The translations under genes and the position numbers were made by a program. The notes beneath the pieces were generated by a model. That model saw only the letters and a program-made list of their open reading frames with translations. It was not told the origin of the DNA and did no database searches. A stretch of 64,000 nt of DNA from Hymenobacter sp. APR13 (lineage in GTDB: Bacteria; Bacteroidota; Bacteroidia; Cytophagales; Hymenobacteraceae): contig NZ_CP006587.1 of assembly GCF_000737515.1 (NCBI RefSeq), forward strand, positions 1,116,001 through 1,180,000. Direction: 5' to 3'. How positions within the stretch are numbered: position 1 is the first letter of the stretch; each line of letters starts with the position of its first letter. Below, one piece after another: positions 34,380-42,787 of this stretch.

Positions 34380-35087
34380 ATGGCCCTCGATCTACTTTCC
34401 GATGCGGTAGTTGATACTGTGTCGTTGCCTATTACCAATGCCCGCATCAGCCGCCAGCCCCGGAGCATCGGCACCTCCAGCACCGTTACGGGCCTGGAAG
34501 TACGTTTGTCGCGGGTGTTTATCCAGGATAACCGCACGCCCAAGGTGTGGCCGTTTCCAGGCTTCGCCGACGTGTACCTGCTGTTGGTGGTCTTTGATGA
34601 CCTCACGCCGGAGCCGCGCACGCTCACGCTGTCGGGGTTTGCCCGTATTGATGATGGCGAGGATTTGCCCGTAGACAAAACCGCGTATTTCTGGAAGCAG
34701 GCGCCAGAAAACCCCGGGGCGGCTCCGGCCCAGGTGCATGTGCTGCTGTCCGTGATAAAGAGCAAAAAAGGCCTCCGCGACACGGCCGCCATCTTGGCCC
34801 AGGCCCGCGACTCCGCCGACTACCGCACCCTCGTGGGGGAAGTAGTTGGGGCCATTGCCAACGCCCCGGCCCGCACCGCCGAAGTGATTCTGCAACTGGC
34901 GGCCGTGGTGGGCGGGTTGCTCCAGAACGTGGAAGACAAGCCGCTGTTTACGCAGGTGGTCAGCTTCACCGACATCAACGGCGACTTCGACAACCTGGGC
35001 AAAACGCCCATCGTGAAGGGCAACAACAACGTGCAGACGACTCTCACGCTCATCGTGCGCGACCCGGCCCGCGAGCCGGTGGCGTAG
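34380..35087 (+). CDS. Beta-rich protein of unknown function
   Basis: 235 residues, no signal. It opens with VVDTVSLPITNARISRQPRSIGTSS and runs through many beta segments (DVYLLLVVFDDLTPEPRTLTLSGFARIDDGEDL). A helical middle (DTAAILAQARDSADYRTLVGEVVGAIANAPARTAEVILQLAAVVGGLL) is followed by a last block with DINGDFDNLGKTP, which resembles a calcium-binding Asp/Gly loop. Not recognised; a C2-like or PLAT-like fold is a guess. The next gene follows after 54 bases and may be cotranscribed. Confidence 0.68.
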   Translation: MALDLLSDAVVDTVSLPITNARISRQPRSIGTSSTVTGLEVRLSRVFIQDNRTPKVWPFPGFADVYLLLVVFDDLTPEPRTLTLSGFARIDDGEDLPVDKTAYFWKQAPENPGAAPAQVHVLLSVIKSKKGLRDTAAILAQARDSADYRTLVGEVVGAIANAPARTAEVILQLAAVVGGLLQNVEDKPLFTQVVSFTDINGDFDNLGKTPIVKGNNNVQTTLTLIVRDPAREPVA

Positions 35088-35141
35088 CAGGCTGGCCGAC
35101 TGGCGGTATTCTCCGTCGGGCGGCACTTCCCCTACTTTCCT

Positions 35142-35687
35142 ATGAGCACCTTCTCGCAAGCGTTGCTGGCCGCTCTGGTCAGCGACGCCGTGGTGGCCCT
35201 GTTGCTGGGGCTGCTCCTGAAACGGTATTCCGAACAAGTCAGCAATGACGTGCGGACGCAGTATGAGCAGCTGAGTACCGCGTTTCGGGCGCGCTACAGC
35301 TGGAAGGAAAAGGCCCTGGCCGAGCTGCTGGCCCCGCTACACATGCAGTTCAACCGCACCGAGCGGGCCTTCCGCCGCTACGCCGCCGGCAACCTATACC
35401 TAGAGGCCCGCATCCTGAAGGAAGGCAACGAAGCCATTCGCAACCTGCTGATCGAGAAAGGCTATCTGATACCGCTTGAACTGCTGCCCGACGCCGATGC
35501 GCTGATTGAGCATTACGACATCTGGCTGGAGGAATTCGCCCGTATCCGCGACGCTACTCAGCCCGATCTGCGCACCCCTTTTGTGTTTGTGGGGCCGCAG
35601 GGCTACCCGTTTCCGCGACCTTCCGCTGACCGGTTCCAAGAAATATACCGCCGGCTTTGGCGCGAAGTGTACGGCGGCGGTGCCTGA
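35142..35687 (+). CDS. Hypothetical protein with N-terminal membrane anchor
   Basis: 181 residues. An N-terminal helix (ALLAALVSDAVVALLLGLLL) is a transmembrane anchor. The rest is a soluble helical domain (LSTAFRARYSWKEKALAELLAPLHMQFNRTERAFRRYAAGNLYLEARILKEGNEAIRNLLIEKG) followed by IPLELLPDADALIEHYDIWLEEF and a Pro-rich end. No catalytic motif recognised. It directly precedes the aminotransferase gene, whose promoter lies in the 42-base gap. Confidence 0.65.
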   Translation: MSTFSQALLAALVSDAVVALLLGLLLKRYSEQVSNDVRTQYEQLSTAFRARYSWKEKALAELLAPLHMQFNRTERAFRRYAAGNLYLEARILKEGNEAIRNLLIEKGYLIPLELLPDADALIEHYDIWLEEFARIRDATQPDLRTPFVFVGPQGYPFPRPSADRFQEIYRRLWREVYGGGA

Positions 35688-35716
35688 TTTTTTAGTTGTT
35701 TCTGTTGGCCGTGGCC

Positions 35717-35724
35717 TATCTTTA
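35717..35724 (+). promoter_or_regulatory. Putative -7 promoter box for the aminotransferase gene
   Basis: TATCTTTA, one mismatch to TAnnTTTG, ends six bases before the ATG. A TTG at 35696-35698 lies 18 bases upstream, a fitting -33 position. The leader would be almost absent. Confidence 0.4.
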
Positions 35725-35729
35725 AGGCC

Positions 35730-36929
35730 ATGCTCCAGCTTTCTCAGCGCGGCGTGGCTCTGCCCGCTTCTCCGTACCGCAAACTCACGCCCTACGCCGA
35801 TGCCGCCCGCCAGCGCGGCCTAGTGGTGCACCCCCTCAACATCGGCCAGCCCGACATCGAAACCCCGCCGGCCATGCTGGCGGCGGTGCAGCAGGCCAGC
35901 ATCGGGGTGCTGGAATACAGCCCCACAGCCGGCTACCTCAGCTACCGCCACAAGCTGGCCGACTACTACCAGCGCCTGGGCTTGCCCGTGGTGGCCGACG
36001 ACGTACTGGTGACGACCGGCGGCAGCGAGGCCATTTCGTTTGCGCTGCTGGGCTGCCTCAACCCCGGCGACGAGTTCATTGTGCCGGAGCCGTTCTACGG
36101 GCCTTACACGGCGTTTGCGGTGGCCACTGGCACCCACGTGGTGGCCGTTACGGCCCTCCTGGAAGACAATTTCGCCCTGCCGCCCATTGCGGAATTCGAG
36201 CGCAAGATTACGCCCCGCACCAAGGCCATCCTGATCTGTAGCCCCAACAACCCTACCGGCTACGTGTACAGCCGCGCCGAGATGGAGCAGCTCAAGGACC
36301 TCTGTTTGCGCCACAACCTCTATCTGCTCTCCGACGAGGCCTACCGCGAGTTCTGCTACGACGGCGAGTACACTAGCGCGCTGCACCTGCAGGGCGCCGA
36401 CGACCACATCGTACTGCTCGACACCATCTCGAAACGCTACAGCGCCTGCGGGGCGCGCATTGGGGCCATTGTCACGAAGAACCGCGCCCTGCGCGACGTG
36501 TTCTTCAAGCTGGCCCAACTGCGGGTGAGCCCGCCGGGCCTGGGCCAGCTGCTGGCCGAAGCCGCCGCCGACCTGCCCGATACCTACTTCGACCATACCA
36601 AAGCCGAGTATCTGGCCCGCCGTGACCTGATGCTGCGCCGCCTCCGCCAGATGCCCGGCGTGCAGGTGCCCACGCCCAGCGGCGCCTTCTACGTCATTGC
36701 CCACCTGCCTGTAGATGATGCTGACCAGTTTGCGCAGTGGCTGCTCGAAAGCTTCAGCCACCACGGCCAGACGCTGATGATTTCGCCGGCTGCGGGCTTC
36801 TACGCTACCCCTGGCCTGGGCCGGCAGCAGGTGCGCATGGCCTACGTGGTTAATCAACAGGCTATCGGCCAGGCCATGGACTGCCTGGCGGCCGCGTTGG
36901 AGCAGTACCCCGGCCGCACGCTGGCGTAA
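35730..36929 (+). CDS. Class I/II pyridoxal-phosphate aminotransferase
   Basis: 399 residues of aminotransferase fold type I, AspC/AatA-like. Conserved blocks in order: substrate-binding start LNIGQPDIETPP, DDVLVTTGGSEAISFAL (cofactor phosphate contact), PNNPTGYVYSRAEM, LSDEAYREFCYDG with the Asp/Tyr that contact the pyridine, the Lys in LLDTISKRYSACGARIGAI that forms the Schiff base, and the C-terminal Arg in GRQQVRMAYVVNQQ. Substrate is uncertain (aspartate, aromatic or other). Single transcription unit between two intergenic promoter/repeat regions. Confidence 0.92.
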   Translation: MLQLSQRGVALPASPYRKLTPYADAARQRGLVVHPLNIGQPDIETPPAMLAAVQQASIGVLEYSPTAGYLSYRHKLADYYQRLGLPVVADDVLVTTGGSEAISFALLGCLNPGDEFIVPEPFYGPYTAFAVATGTHVVAVTALLEDNFALPPIAEFERKITPRTKAILICSPNNPTGYVYSRAEMEQLKDLCLRHNLYLLSDEAYREFCYDGEYTSALHLQGADDHIVLLDTISKRYSACGARIGAIVTKNRALRDVFFKLAQLRVSPPGLGQLLAEAAADLPDTYFDHTKAEYLARRDLMLRRLRQMPGVQVPTPSGAFYVIAHLPVDDADQFAQWLLESFSHHGQTLMISPAAGFYATPGLGRQQVRMAYVVNQQAIGQAMDCLAAALEQYPGRTLA

Positions 36930-36945
36930 GCGCTGTCATTCTACC

Positions 36946-37048
36946 AGCACGTCATTCCGAGCGGAGCGAGGAATCTCGCGTGCTGACGCCTGAGCAACAT
37001 TGGAACGTCAGCACGCGAGATTCCTCGCTCCGCTCGGAATGACGTGCT
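36946..37048. repeat. Intergenic inverted repeat, family A (43-bp perfect arms)
   Basis: Arms 36946-36988 and 37006-37048 are perfectly complementary over 43 bases (core CGTCATTCCGAGCGGAGCGA), with a 17-base loop. The longest perfect arm in the window. It lies between the aminotransferase and the next secreted protein, 16 bases past the stop codon. The CTCGCGTGCTGACGCC part recurs in the centre of the element at 27931-28021. Confidence 0.92.
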
Positions 37049-37097
37049 GTTAGTGCTATTGCGTATCTTCTGGGCTGATTATTGCCCTGCCCCGCCC

Positions 37098-37586
37098 ATG
37101 AACCGCCTGCTTCCACTTCTGCTGCTGCCCCTGCTCAGTCTGGCCTCGAAACGACCAGATGCCTCGCCCAGCTCCGCCCGCCAGCTCACGCTGCGCATCA
37201 ACGGCGAGGCCGTGAAGGCCGATACCATCAGCTCCCGGTTTTTCCTGAGCGAAGACCGCGCCCTGCGCCTGAACGTGGTGCGCGCCGACGACCCCGACGG
37301 CGAGGGCCTAACCATCATCATCGACCGGTTTCCCATTCAGGCGGGCACCTACAGCTTCCAGGAAATCCTGAGCGGCCGCAACCGCGACGCTTCGTACCGC
37401 TTCGGGAAGGTGGCGGCCTACTCGAAATCCTGTGCCCAGAATACCGGCACCGTGGTTATCACCGGCGTGGATGCCGCCCGGCACTGGCTGCGCGGCACTT
37501 ACCGCTGCCAGGTGTGCGAGGCCGGCCGGGGTGGCCGCCGCTTCGTGCTGGAAGGTGAGTTTCAGTACCCAGTGGAGAAGGAGTAG
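37098..37586 (+). CDS. Exported protein of unknown function
   Basis: 162 residues. MNRLLPLLLLPLLSLASK is a signal peptide. The mature protein is beta-rich with short segments (LTLRINGEAVKADTISSRFFL; LTIIIDRFPIQAGTYSFQEIL; FGKVAAYSKSCAQNTGTVVITGVDA) and three Cys near CRCQVCEAGRGGRR. The pattern resembles small Bacteroidota exported beta-sandwich proteins of the DUF6252-like kind, but I cannot confirm this. The -7-like TATCTTCT (37064-37071) lies upstream. Confidence 0.62.
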   Translation: MNRLLPLLLLPLLSLASKRPDASPSSARQLTLRINGEAVKADTISSRFFLSEDRALRLNVVRADDPDGEGLTIIIDRFPIQAGTYSFQEILSGRNRDASYRFGKVAAYSKSCAQNTGTVVITGVDAARHWLRGTYRCQVCEAGRGGRRFVLEGEFQYPVEKE

Positions 37587-37634
37587 CCGCATTCTGGCAT
37601 ATTGCAGGCCCAATCCTGCTTTTCTATTCCCTCA

Positions 37635-39173
37635 ATGACACATACTCTCCTCCGCCCCTGCCTGCTGGCCGCCGGCCTGACTTTCGCCACCGCCGCCCAG
37701 GCTCAGACGCCCGCCCCTAACCGCTTCATCACCGACAGCCTCGACAGCTACATCCGGCGCGGGATGCAGAAGTGGGACGTACCGGGGCTGGCCGTGGTGG
37801 TAGTGAAGGATGGGCAGGTAGTGGTGCAAAAAGGCTACGGCGTGCGGCAGGTGGGCAAGCCCGAGCCCGTGGACGCCAACACGCTGTTCATGATTGCCTC
37901 CAACACCAAGCTGTTCACCGGTACGGCCCTGGCCAAGCTCGATGGGGAGAAGAAAATCAACCTCGACGAGCGAGTAACCAAATACCTGCCCGACTTCCGC
38001 CTCTACGATTCTACCGCCTCGCGCCTGGTCACGGTGCGCGACCTGATGAGCCACCACTTGGGCTTCAAGACGTTTCAGGGCGACTTCACCTTCTTCAAGT
38101 CCAACCTGGAGCGGGCCGAAATTGTGCGCCGCATGCGCCTGATGCAGCCTACCCGCCAGTTCCGCAAAGACTACGGCTACTCCAACTCGGCCTTTGTGGC
38201 GGCGGGCGAGGTGATACCGGCCGCCACCGGCGGCACCAGCTGGGAAACCTACGTGCAGCAGAATCTGCTGCAGCCGCTGGGCATGACCAGTACCTTCGTG
38301 TCGTCGGCCGGGTTTGGGCAGCGGCCCAACATTGCCTACGCCTACTCCAACACCTTCGGGCCGCTGGCGCGGGTACCGTTTGATAACTGGGACAACATGG
38401 CCCCCTGCGCCAGCATGGTTTCCAACGTCACGGACCTGGGCAAGTGGCTCCGCTTCCAGCTGGACAGTGGCCGCTACGAGGGCCGGCAGGTGCTGCCCTG
38501 GGCCGCGCTGCGCAAAACCCGCGACGCCAACACCATCATCAGCAGCCGCAAATCGGCCGTGTACCCCATGCACTTCGTCACCTACGGGCTGGGCGTGGAG
38601 GCCGCCGACTACAACGGCCGGCAGGTGTTCTGGCACACCGGCGGGGCCTCGGGCGAGGTCAGCAACGTGTGCTTCGTGCCGGAAGCTGGCCTGGGCATTG
38701 CCGTACTCACCAACAACGACAACCAAAGCTTCTTCGAGGCCCTGCGCTACCAGCTGCTCGACAGCTACCTGGGCATGCCCTACGTAGACCGCAGCGCCCA
38801 GGCCCTAGCCCGCCGCAAGGCCAGCCAAAGCACCGCCCCCGACCCCACGGCCGCCCTGGCCGCCCGCGTGAGCAAAAAGAACAAAGCCCCGCTGCAACTC
38901 AGCGCCTACACGGGCGAGTACGAAAACCCGCTGTTCGGCCGCATCCAGATCAGCCAGAAAGGCAAGCAGCTACTCATCACGCTCCCCAACCACCCCGGCC
39001 TCACCGCCACTCTCGACTACATGGACGGCCAAGAATTCCGTGCCACCTACTCCGACCTGGTATTTGGCGTGATGCCCGCCAAATTCGTGGTGGCCGATGG
39101 CAAGGTGCAAACCGTGGAGCTGCGCGTGAACGACTACGTAGAGGAAGACCCGTACGTGTTTGCGCGCAAGTAA
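37635..39173 (+). CDS. Serine hydrolase (beta-lactamase/PBP4* family) with DUF3471 tail
   Basis: 512 residues. MTHTLLRPCLLAAGLTFATAAQAQ is a signal peptide. The catalytic domain has S-x-x-K as ASNTKLFTG, Y-x-N as YGYSNSAF and the third motif as WHTGGASGEVS. A C-terminal domain of about 100 residues (KAPLQLSAYTGEYENPLFGRIQISQKGKQLLITLPNHPG) is DUF3471, typical of these exported hydrolases. The family includes class C beta-lactamase-like enzymes, D-aminopeptidases and esterases; the natural substrate is not predictable. Confidence 0.92.
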   Translation: MTHTLLRPCLLAAGLTFATAAQAQTPAPNRFITDSLDSYIRRGMQKWDVPGLAVVVVKDGQVVVQKGYGVRQVGKPEPVDANTLFMIASNTKLFTGTALAKLDGEKKINLDERVTKYLPDFRLYDSTASRLVTVRDLMSHHLGFKTFQGDFTFFKSNLERAEIVRRMRLMQPTRQFRKDYGYSNSAFVAAGEVIPAATGGTSWETYVQQNLLQPLGMTSTFVSSAGFGQRPNIAYAYSNTFGPLARVPFDNWDNMAPCASMVSNVTDLGKWLRFQLDSGRYEGRQVLPWAALRKTRDANTIISSRKSAVYPMHFVTYGLGVEAADYNGRQVFWHTGGASGEVSNVCFVPEAGLGIAVLTNNDNQSFFEALRYQLLDSYLGMPYVDRSAQALARRKASQSTAPDPTAALAARVSKKNKAPLQLSAYTGEYENPLFGRIQISQKGKQLLITLPNHPGLTATLDYMDGQEFRATYSDLVFGVMPAKFVVADGKVQTVELRVNDYVEEDPYVFARK

Positions 39174-39180
39174 AGCCCTT

Positions 39181-39364
39181 GTCATTGCGAGCAGAGCGAA
39201 GCACCCGAAGGACAGCGCAGCTAATCCTTCCTCTCTGAGAGCGAAACAACCCTAAGCGAAAAGCCCTCCGGCAGTAGAGTAGTACTCTAACGCCGGAGGG
39301 CTTTTTACTTAATTCAACGTGTCTGGCACGAGAGGAAGGATTGCTTCGCTCTGCTCGCAACGAC
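39181..39364. repeat. Intergenic inverted repeat, family D, enclosing a terminator
   Basis: Outer arms 39181-39203 (GTCATTGCGAGCAGAGCGAA...) and 39342-39364 are complementary with one mismatch and also share AATCCTTCCTCT/AGAGGAAGGATT. An intrinsic terminator lies between them, so the element is much longer than its relatives. It lies between convergent genes. Confidence 0.8.
39259..39306. terminator. Terminator inside the family D element
   Basis: A 14-bp stem AAAAGCCCTCCGGC (39259-39272) with 39292-39305, plus an inner TAGAGT/ACTCTA pair, and U-tracts on both strands. It can end both the serine hydrolase and alcohol dehydrogenase transcripts. Confidence 0.88.
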
Positions 39365-39366
39365 AG

Positions 39367-40407
39367 TTAAATCGTGGACAGGTCCAGTACGAAGCGGTAC
39401 TTCACGTCGGACTTCATCATCCGCTCGTAGGCTTCGTTGATGTAGTCCATACGAATCACTTCCACGTCGCTCATCACGTTGTGCTCGGCGCAGAAATCCA
39501 GCATTTCCTGGGTTTCCTGGATGCCGCCAATCAGCGAGCCGGCAATGCGGCGGCGCTTGGCAATGAGGTTGAAGGCGTGCAGCTGCGGCGCTTCCGGCGG
39601 CACACCCAGCAACACCATTGTGCCATCGAGGCGCAGGCTGCCCACGTAGGGCGTCAGGTCCATTGGGGCCGACACGGTGTTGATGATCAGGTCGAAGTAG
39701 TTGCGGATACCTTTCATAGCTTCGGCATCCTTGGTAACCACGAATTTGTGAGCACCCAGAGCTTTAGCATCTTCTTCCTTGGAAGGCGAGGTGCTGAGCA
39801 CGGTTACTTCGCAACCCATGGCGGCGGCGAATTTCACGGCCATGTGACCCAGGCCGCCCAGGCCCATCACGGCTACCCGGTCGCCGGCCTTGGCGTTCCA
39901 CTGGCGCAGCGGCGACCAGGTGGTGATGCCGGCACACAGCAGCGGCGCCACACGGGCCAGATCCAGCTTCTCGGATACGTGCAGTACGAATTTTTCTGTT
40001 ACTACAATGCTGTTGGAGTAGCCGCCGTAGGTAGGCTGACCATCTTTGCCCTTGGCATTGTAGGTACCCACGAAGCCATTGTCGCAGTACTGCTCTAGGC
40101 CGTCGTTGCACTCGGCGCAGTGCTGGCAGGAGTCCACCATGCAGCCCACACCGGCCAGGTCGCCGGCTTTGAAGCCTTTTACGTGGGCACCCACCTCGGT
40201 CACGCGGCCCACGATTTCGTGGCCAGGCACCATGGGGAAGATGGAGCCGCCCCACTCGTCGCGCACCTGGTGCACGTCGGAGTGGCACACGCCACAGAAC
40301 AGAATTTCAATGCGCACATCGTGCGGGCCGACGTCGCGGCGCTCAAAATCGAAGGGAGCGAGGGGCGCGTTTACCGTGTGAGCGGCGTAGCCTTTGGCTG
40401 CAGTCAT
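39367..40407 (-). CDS. Zinc-dependent NAD(P) alcohol dehydrogenase (YahK/cinnamyl type)
   Basis: 346 residues of the medium-chain dehydrogenase family. The catalytic zinc site has Cys in FCGVCHSDVHQVRDEW and His in PGHEIVGRV. The structural zinc site has its four Cys in CMVDSCQHCAECNDGLEQYC. The coenzyme Rossmann motif is GLGGLGHMAVKFAAAMG, and the STS after the second strand suggests NADP(H). It likely reduces aldehydes to alcohols in the cytoplasm. Divergent from the cytochrome gene. Confidence 0.93.
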   Translation of the reverse strand: MTAAKGYAAHTVNAPLAPFDFERRDVGPHDVRIEILFCGVCHSDVHQVRDEWGGSIFPMVPGHEIVGRVTEVGAHVKGFKAGDLAGVGCMVDSCQHCAECNDGLEQYCDNGFVGTYNAKGKDGQPTYGGYSNSIVVTEKFVLHVSEKLDLARVAPLLCAGITTWSPLRQWNAKAGDRVAVMGLGGLGHMAVKFAAAMGCEVTVLSTSPSKEEDAKALGAHKFVVTKDAEAMKGIRNYFDLIINTVSAPMDLTPYVGSLRLDGTMVLLGVPPEAPQLHAFNLIAKRRRIAGSLIGGIQETQEMLDFCAEHNVMSDVEVIRMDYINEAYERMMKSDVKYRFVLDLSTI

Positions 40408-40583
40408 GGTTTGGTAGGTAAGGAGGTAAGCAGAAAAGTGCGAGAGGATATAACTCTGCGGCGTCGGAAAGGTTTTGCGGCTGGAGCCGCCAACTGGGCC
40501 GGGCCTGGACGTCTGTGTGCGGAAAGCCTGCAGAAAAGCTACCTGGAATATGGGGTTGCAGGCATAAGCATGTACATTACGGG

Positions 40584-40591
40584 CATCTTTG
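40584..40591 (+). promoter_or_regulatory. Putative -7 promoter box for the cytochrome gene
   Basis: CATCTTTG matches TAnnTTTG with one mismatch, 20 bases before the ATG at 40612. It argues against the upstream ATG at 40570, which lies before it. Confidence 0.35.
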
Positions 40592-40611
40592 TTCGCTCCC
40601 TACCCCACACG

Positions 40612-41268
40612 ATGGCTTCTACTACTCCTTCCTCGTCTATCACTACGGGCCCTAAGCGCAATTCGCTGGGCTTGCGCATCTGGCACTGGGCCAACTCCGG
40701 CCTTGTGCTGGCCCAGCTGATGACGATTCTGTTTCTGTTTGTCATCGTGAAGGTGAAAACGCTGGCCCCGGAGTTCAGCAAGGTACTGGCCGAAAAGGGC
40801 GTAGACATGGCTCCCGACCAGCTGCGCGGCCTCACGCGCATTGTGGCGCACCGTATCTGGGACTGGCATATCTGGATTGGCATCACCATCTCGGTGCTGC
40901 TGGCGTTTCGGGTGCTGGTGAGTTTCCGGCAGCGGGGCGGGCAGCGCACCGCCGCCAAGCTGGCCCGCCTCAAAAGCCGCGTCGCGGCCGGTGAGCCGGG
41001 CTCGACCAAAGCCGTGTGGGTGCGCTACAGCTACCGCGCCTTTTATGTGGTGCTGGCCGTGATGGTGGTGACGGGCATGATTCTGGTGTTCGAGGACAAC
41101 TTCCGCAGCATCGAGCACACAATGAAGGAAATCCACGAATTCTCGATGTACGTGGTGCTGGCTTTCGTGGTGGCGCACATCGTGGGCGTGTTCCGCGCCG
41201 AAGTCACCGACGAGCCCGGCATTACGTCGGACATGATACACGGCGGTGAGCCGGTAGAGGAAGCGTAA
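40612..41268 (+). CDS. Cytochrome b561-like membrane protein
   Basis: 218 residues with four transmembrane helices (SGLVLAQLMTILFLFVIVKV; IWDWHIWIGITISVLLAFRVLV; FYVVLAVMVVTGMILVF; MYVVLAFVVAHIVGVFRAEV). His residues in the helices or at their ends (IWHW, VAHRIWDWHIWIG, EIHEF, VAHIVGVF) fit the paired heme b ligands of the Ni/Fe-hydrogenase or formate dehydrogenase cytochrome b family. It could pass electrons between quinone and a soluble partner. No hydrogenase or dehydrogenase gene is adjacent. The start at ATG 40612 is supported by the promoter position; 40570 is an alternative. Confidence 0.82.
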   Translation: MASTTPSSSITTGPKRNSLGLRIWHWANSGLVLAQLMTILFLFVIVKVKTLAPEFSKVLAEKGVDMAPDQLRGLTRIVAHRIWDWHIWIGITISVLLAFRVLVSFRQRGGQRTAAKLARLKSRVAAGEPGSTKAVWVRYSYRAFYVVLAVMVVTGMILVFEDNFRSIEHTMKEIHEFSMYVVLAFVVAHIVGVFRAEVTDEPGITSDMIHGGEPVEEA

Positions 41269-41288
41269 TAGCAGAAAATCTTATCAGA

Positions 41289-41382
41289 ACGTCATGCAGA
41301 GGCGCAGCCGAAGCATCTCGCCAGTGGAGTAAACTCATTTACCACACTGGCGAGATGCTTCAGCTGCGCCTCTGCATGACGT
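41289..41382. repeat. Intergenic inverted repeat, family B (38-bp arms)
   Basis: Arms 41289-41326 (ACGTCATGCAGAGGCGCAGC...) and 41345-41382 pair in 37 of 38 positions, loop 18 bases. Same family as 27931-28021. It begins 20 bases after the cytochrome stop and ends just before the stop of the convergent DUF1990 gene. Confidence 0.9.
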
Positions 41383-41398
41383 GCCAGTTAGGCCTGCC

Positions 41399-42124
41399 TC
41401 ACGTGGCTTCATCCAGCTGCTCCTGTGCGCTGGCGTTGGTGGCAGCGGCCTGCACGGGCGGCGCTTCCGAAGCGTCGGGCGAGGTCCAGCCCTTGCGCAG
41501 CATCTCCTCCACCTGCTCCTTCAGCCGCCGCACCGACTGCTGCGAGAAGCGCACCTGTAGCATCCGGCCGAACAGTTTGAACCCAACCCAATAAAATGGG
41601 TTGCGGATGCGGCCCGTCTGCGACACGGCGTGAATGTGAAAATGCACCCGGCCGGTGGTCAGGTGCTTGTGCACCGTGAAATCAATCTGGCCGCGCTCGA
41701 AATGGCCTTCCAGCGTGCGGTAGTTGTAGCCCCACACCTGCTCCCGGCTGCCGTCGGGCAGGGTGCGCGTTTCATCGGTGACGCCGCCGATGCGCACACC
41801 AAACCAGAAGCTGAAGAACAGAAACTGCCCCCGCAGCACCATCACGCGCTGCTCCAGCGGCTGGTCGGGCAAGAAGATGCCGGTGATGAGGCCAGGCGGC
41901 GGAAATGTGTAGTTGCGCAGCACTTCGCGGGCGGCGGCCCAGGAGCCGTGCGCCTCGGCCGGGCCCGGCGCCTCGGCGGGCAGCTCGGTTTCGTAGTCGT
42001 CCACATTCCAGCCGTTGGCGCGGGTGTACTCGCTTAGGCGGGCGTAGTCGAAGTTGTAGCCGGCGGTGGCGTAGGATTCCAGCCGCGCCTTTTGCAGCTC
42101 GTAGAGAGGGGCAGGTTTAGGCAT
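41399..42124 (-). CDS. DUF1990 family protein
   Basis: 241 residues. LESYATAGYNFDYARLSEYTRANGWNVDDYETEL starts the fold, then LRNYTFPPPGLITGIFLPDQPLEQRVMVLRG and the gating segment VWGYNYRTLEGHFERGQIDFTVHKHLTTGRVHFHIHAVSQTGR. This matches the DUF1990 (SRPBCC-like, hydrophobic-pocket) family of unknown ligand. The C-terminal helix-rich tail is Ala-rich. The start overlaps the stop of the upstream gene by 8 bases, a sign of translational coupling. Confidence 0.82.
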   Translation of the reverse strand: MPKPAPLYELQKARLESYATAGYNFDYARLSEYTRANGWNVDDYETELPAEAPGPAEAHGSWAAAREVLRNYTFPPPGLITGIFLPDQPLEQRVMVLRGQFLFFSFWFGVRIGGVTDETRTLPDGSREQVWGYNYRTLEGHFERGQIDFTVHKHLTTGRVHFHIHAVSQTGRIRNPFYWVGFKLFGRMLQVRFSQQSVRRLKEQVEEMLRKGWTSPDASEAPPVQAAATNASAQEQLDEAT

Positions 42125-42686
42125 CGTGCGTGATTTCAGTGCCGGATTCGTCCTGCCGGATGGTTTCTACTTGCACCGGCCCTAACAGCAGGCCGCCGCT
42201 GTAGTCGGCCACACGCTGGCAGAAGGTTTCCCAGGTTTGCTGCTGCACCTTCTTGCCAAAGCCCAGCGTGTCGTAGGTGAAGGCCACCAGCCCGTCGCGG
42301 GAGCGGGCTTTGGAGTGGATTTCAAAGCGCAACGTGTCGGGCAGCGTGGCGTGCGGCTTCAGCGAAAAGCAGATGCGGCCAGCCTCGGGGTGGCTTTCCA
42401 GGGTGGCCAGCTCGAAGTAATCGGCCCCAATGTCGGTGACGCGCACGTCGCCGTTCCAGGGGCCCAGGATTTTCACCCCAAACTCGTCACCGACACTGAG
42501 GCAGTGGGCGGCACCTTTGGACTTCTCGAACTCGGCCAGCAGATCGGGGGAGAAATCGGGCAGGTGGCACTTGATATGGTCAAGCAGCTCGGCGGCCGGC
42601 TGGCGGGCGTGCTGCACGTCAACCCAGTAGCGCCGCTCGAAGAAAGCGCCGCTGCCGGTGTGGGCAGGTTGTTCGGGTTTGGACAT
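42117..42686 (-). CDS. DUF1990-like companion protein
   Basis: 189 residues. The core (GDVRVTDIGADYFELATLESHPEAGRICFSLKPHATLPDTLRFEIHSKARSRDGLVAFTYDTLGFGKKVQQQTWETFCQRVADYSGG) has the beta pattern and final long helix of SRPBCC/DUF1990-like proteins, close to that of the downstream gene, though the similarity is weaker. The genes overlap by 8 bases and must be cotranscribed. Possibly a heteromeric or sequential pair for a lipid-like ligand; that is inferred. Confidence 0.72.
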   Translation of the reverse strand: MSKPEQPAHTGSGAFFERRYWVDVQHARQPAAELLDHIKCHLPDFSPDLLAEFEKSKGAAHCLSVGDEFGVKILGPWNGDVRVTDIGADYFELATLESHPEAGRICFSLKPHATLPDTLRFEIHSKARSRDGLVAFTYDTLGFGKKVQQQTWETFCQRVADYSGGLLLGPVQVETIRQDESGTEITHDA

Positions 42687-42787
42687 AAGGATCAGACAGG
42701 ATAAACGGTCTGTGCTGCTAACGCGGGAGGCCGGGCAGGGGTTGGAAGTGCGCCGTTTCTCCGCTGGGCCGAGGTTGGAGTTGAGAG

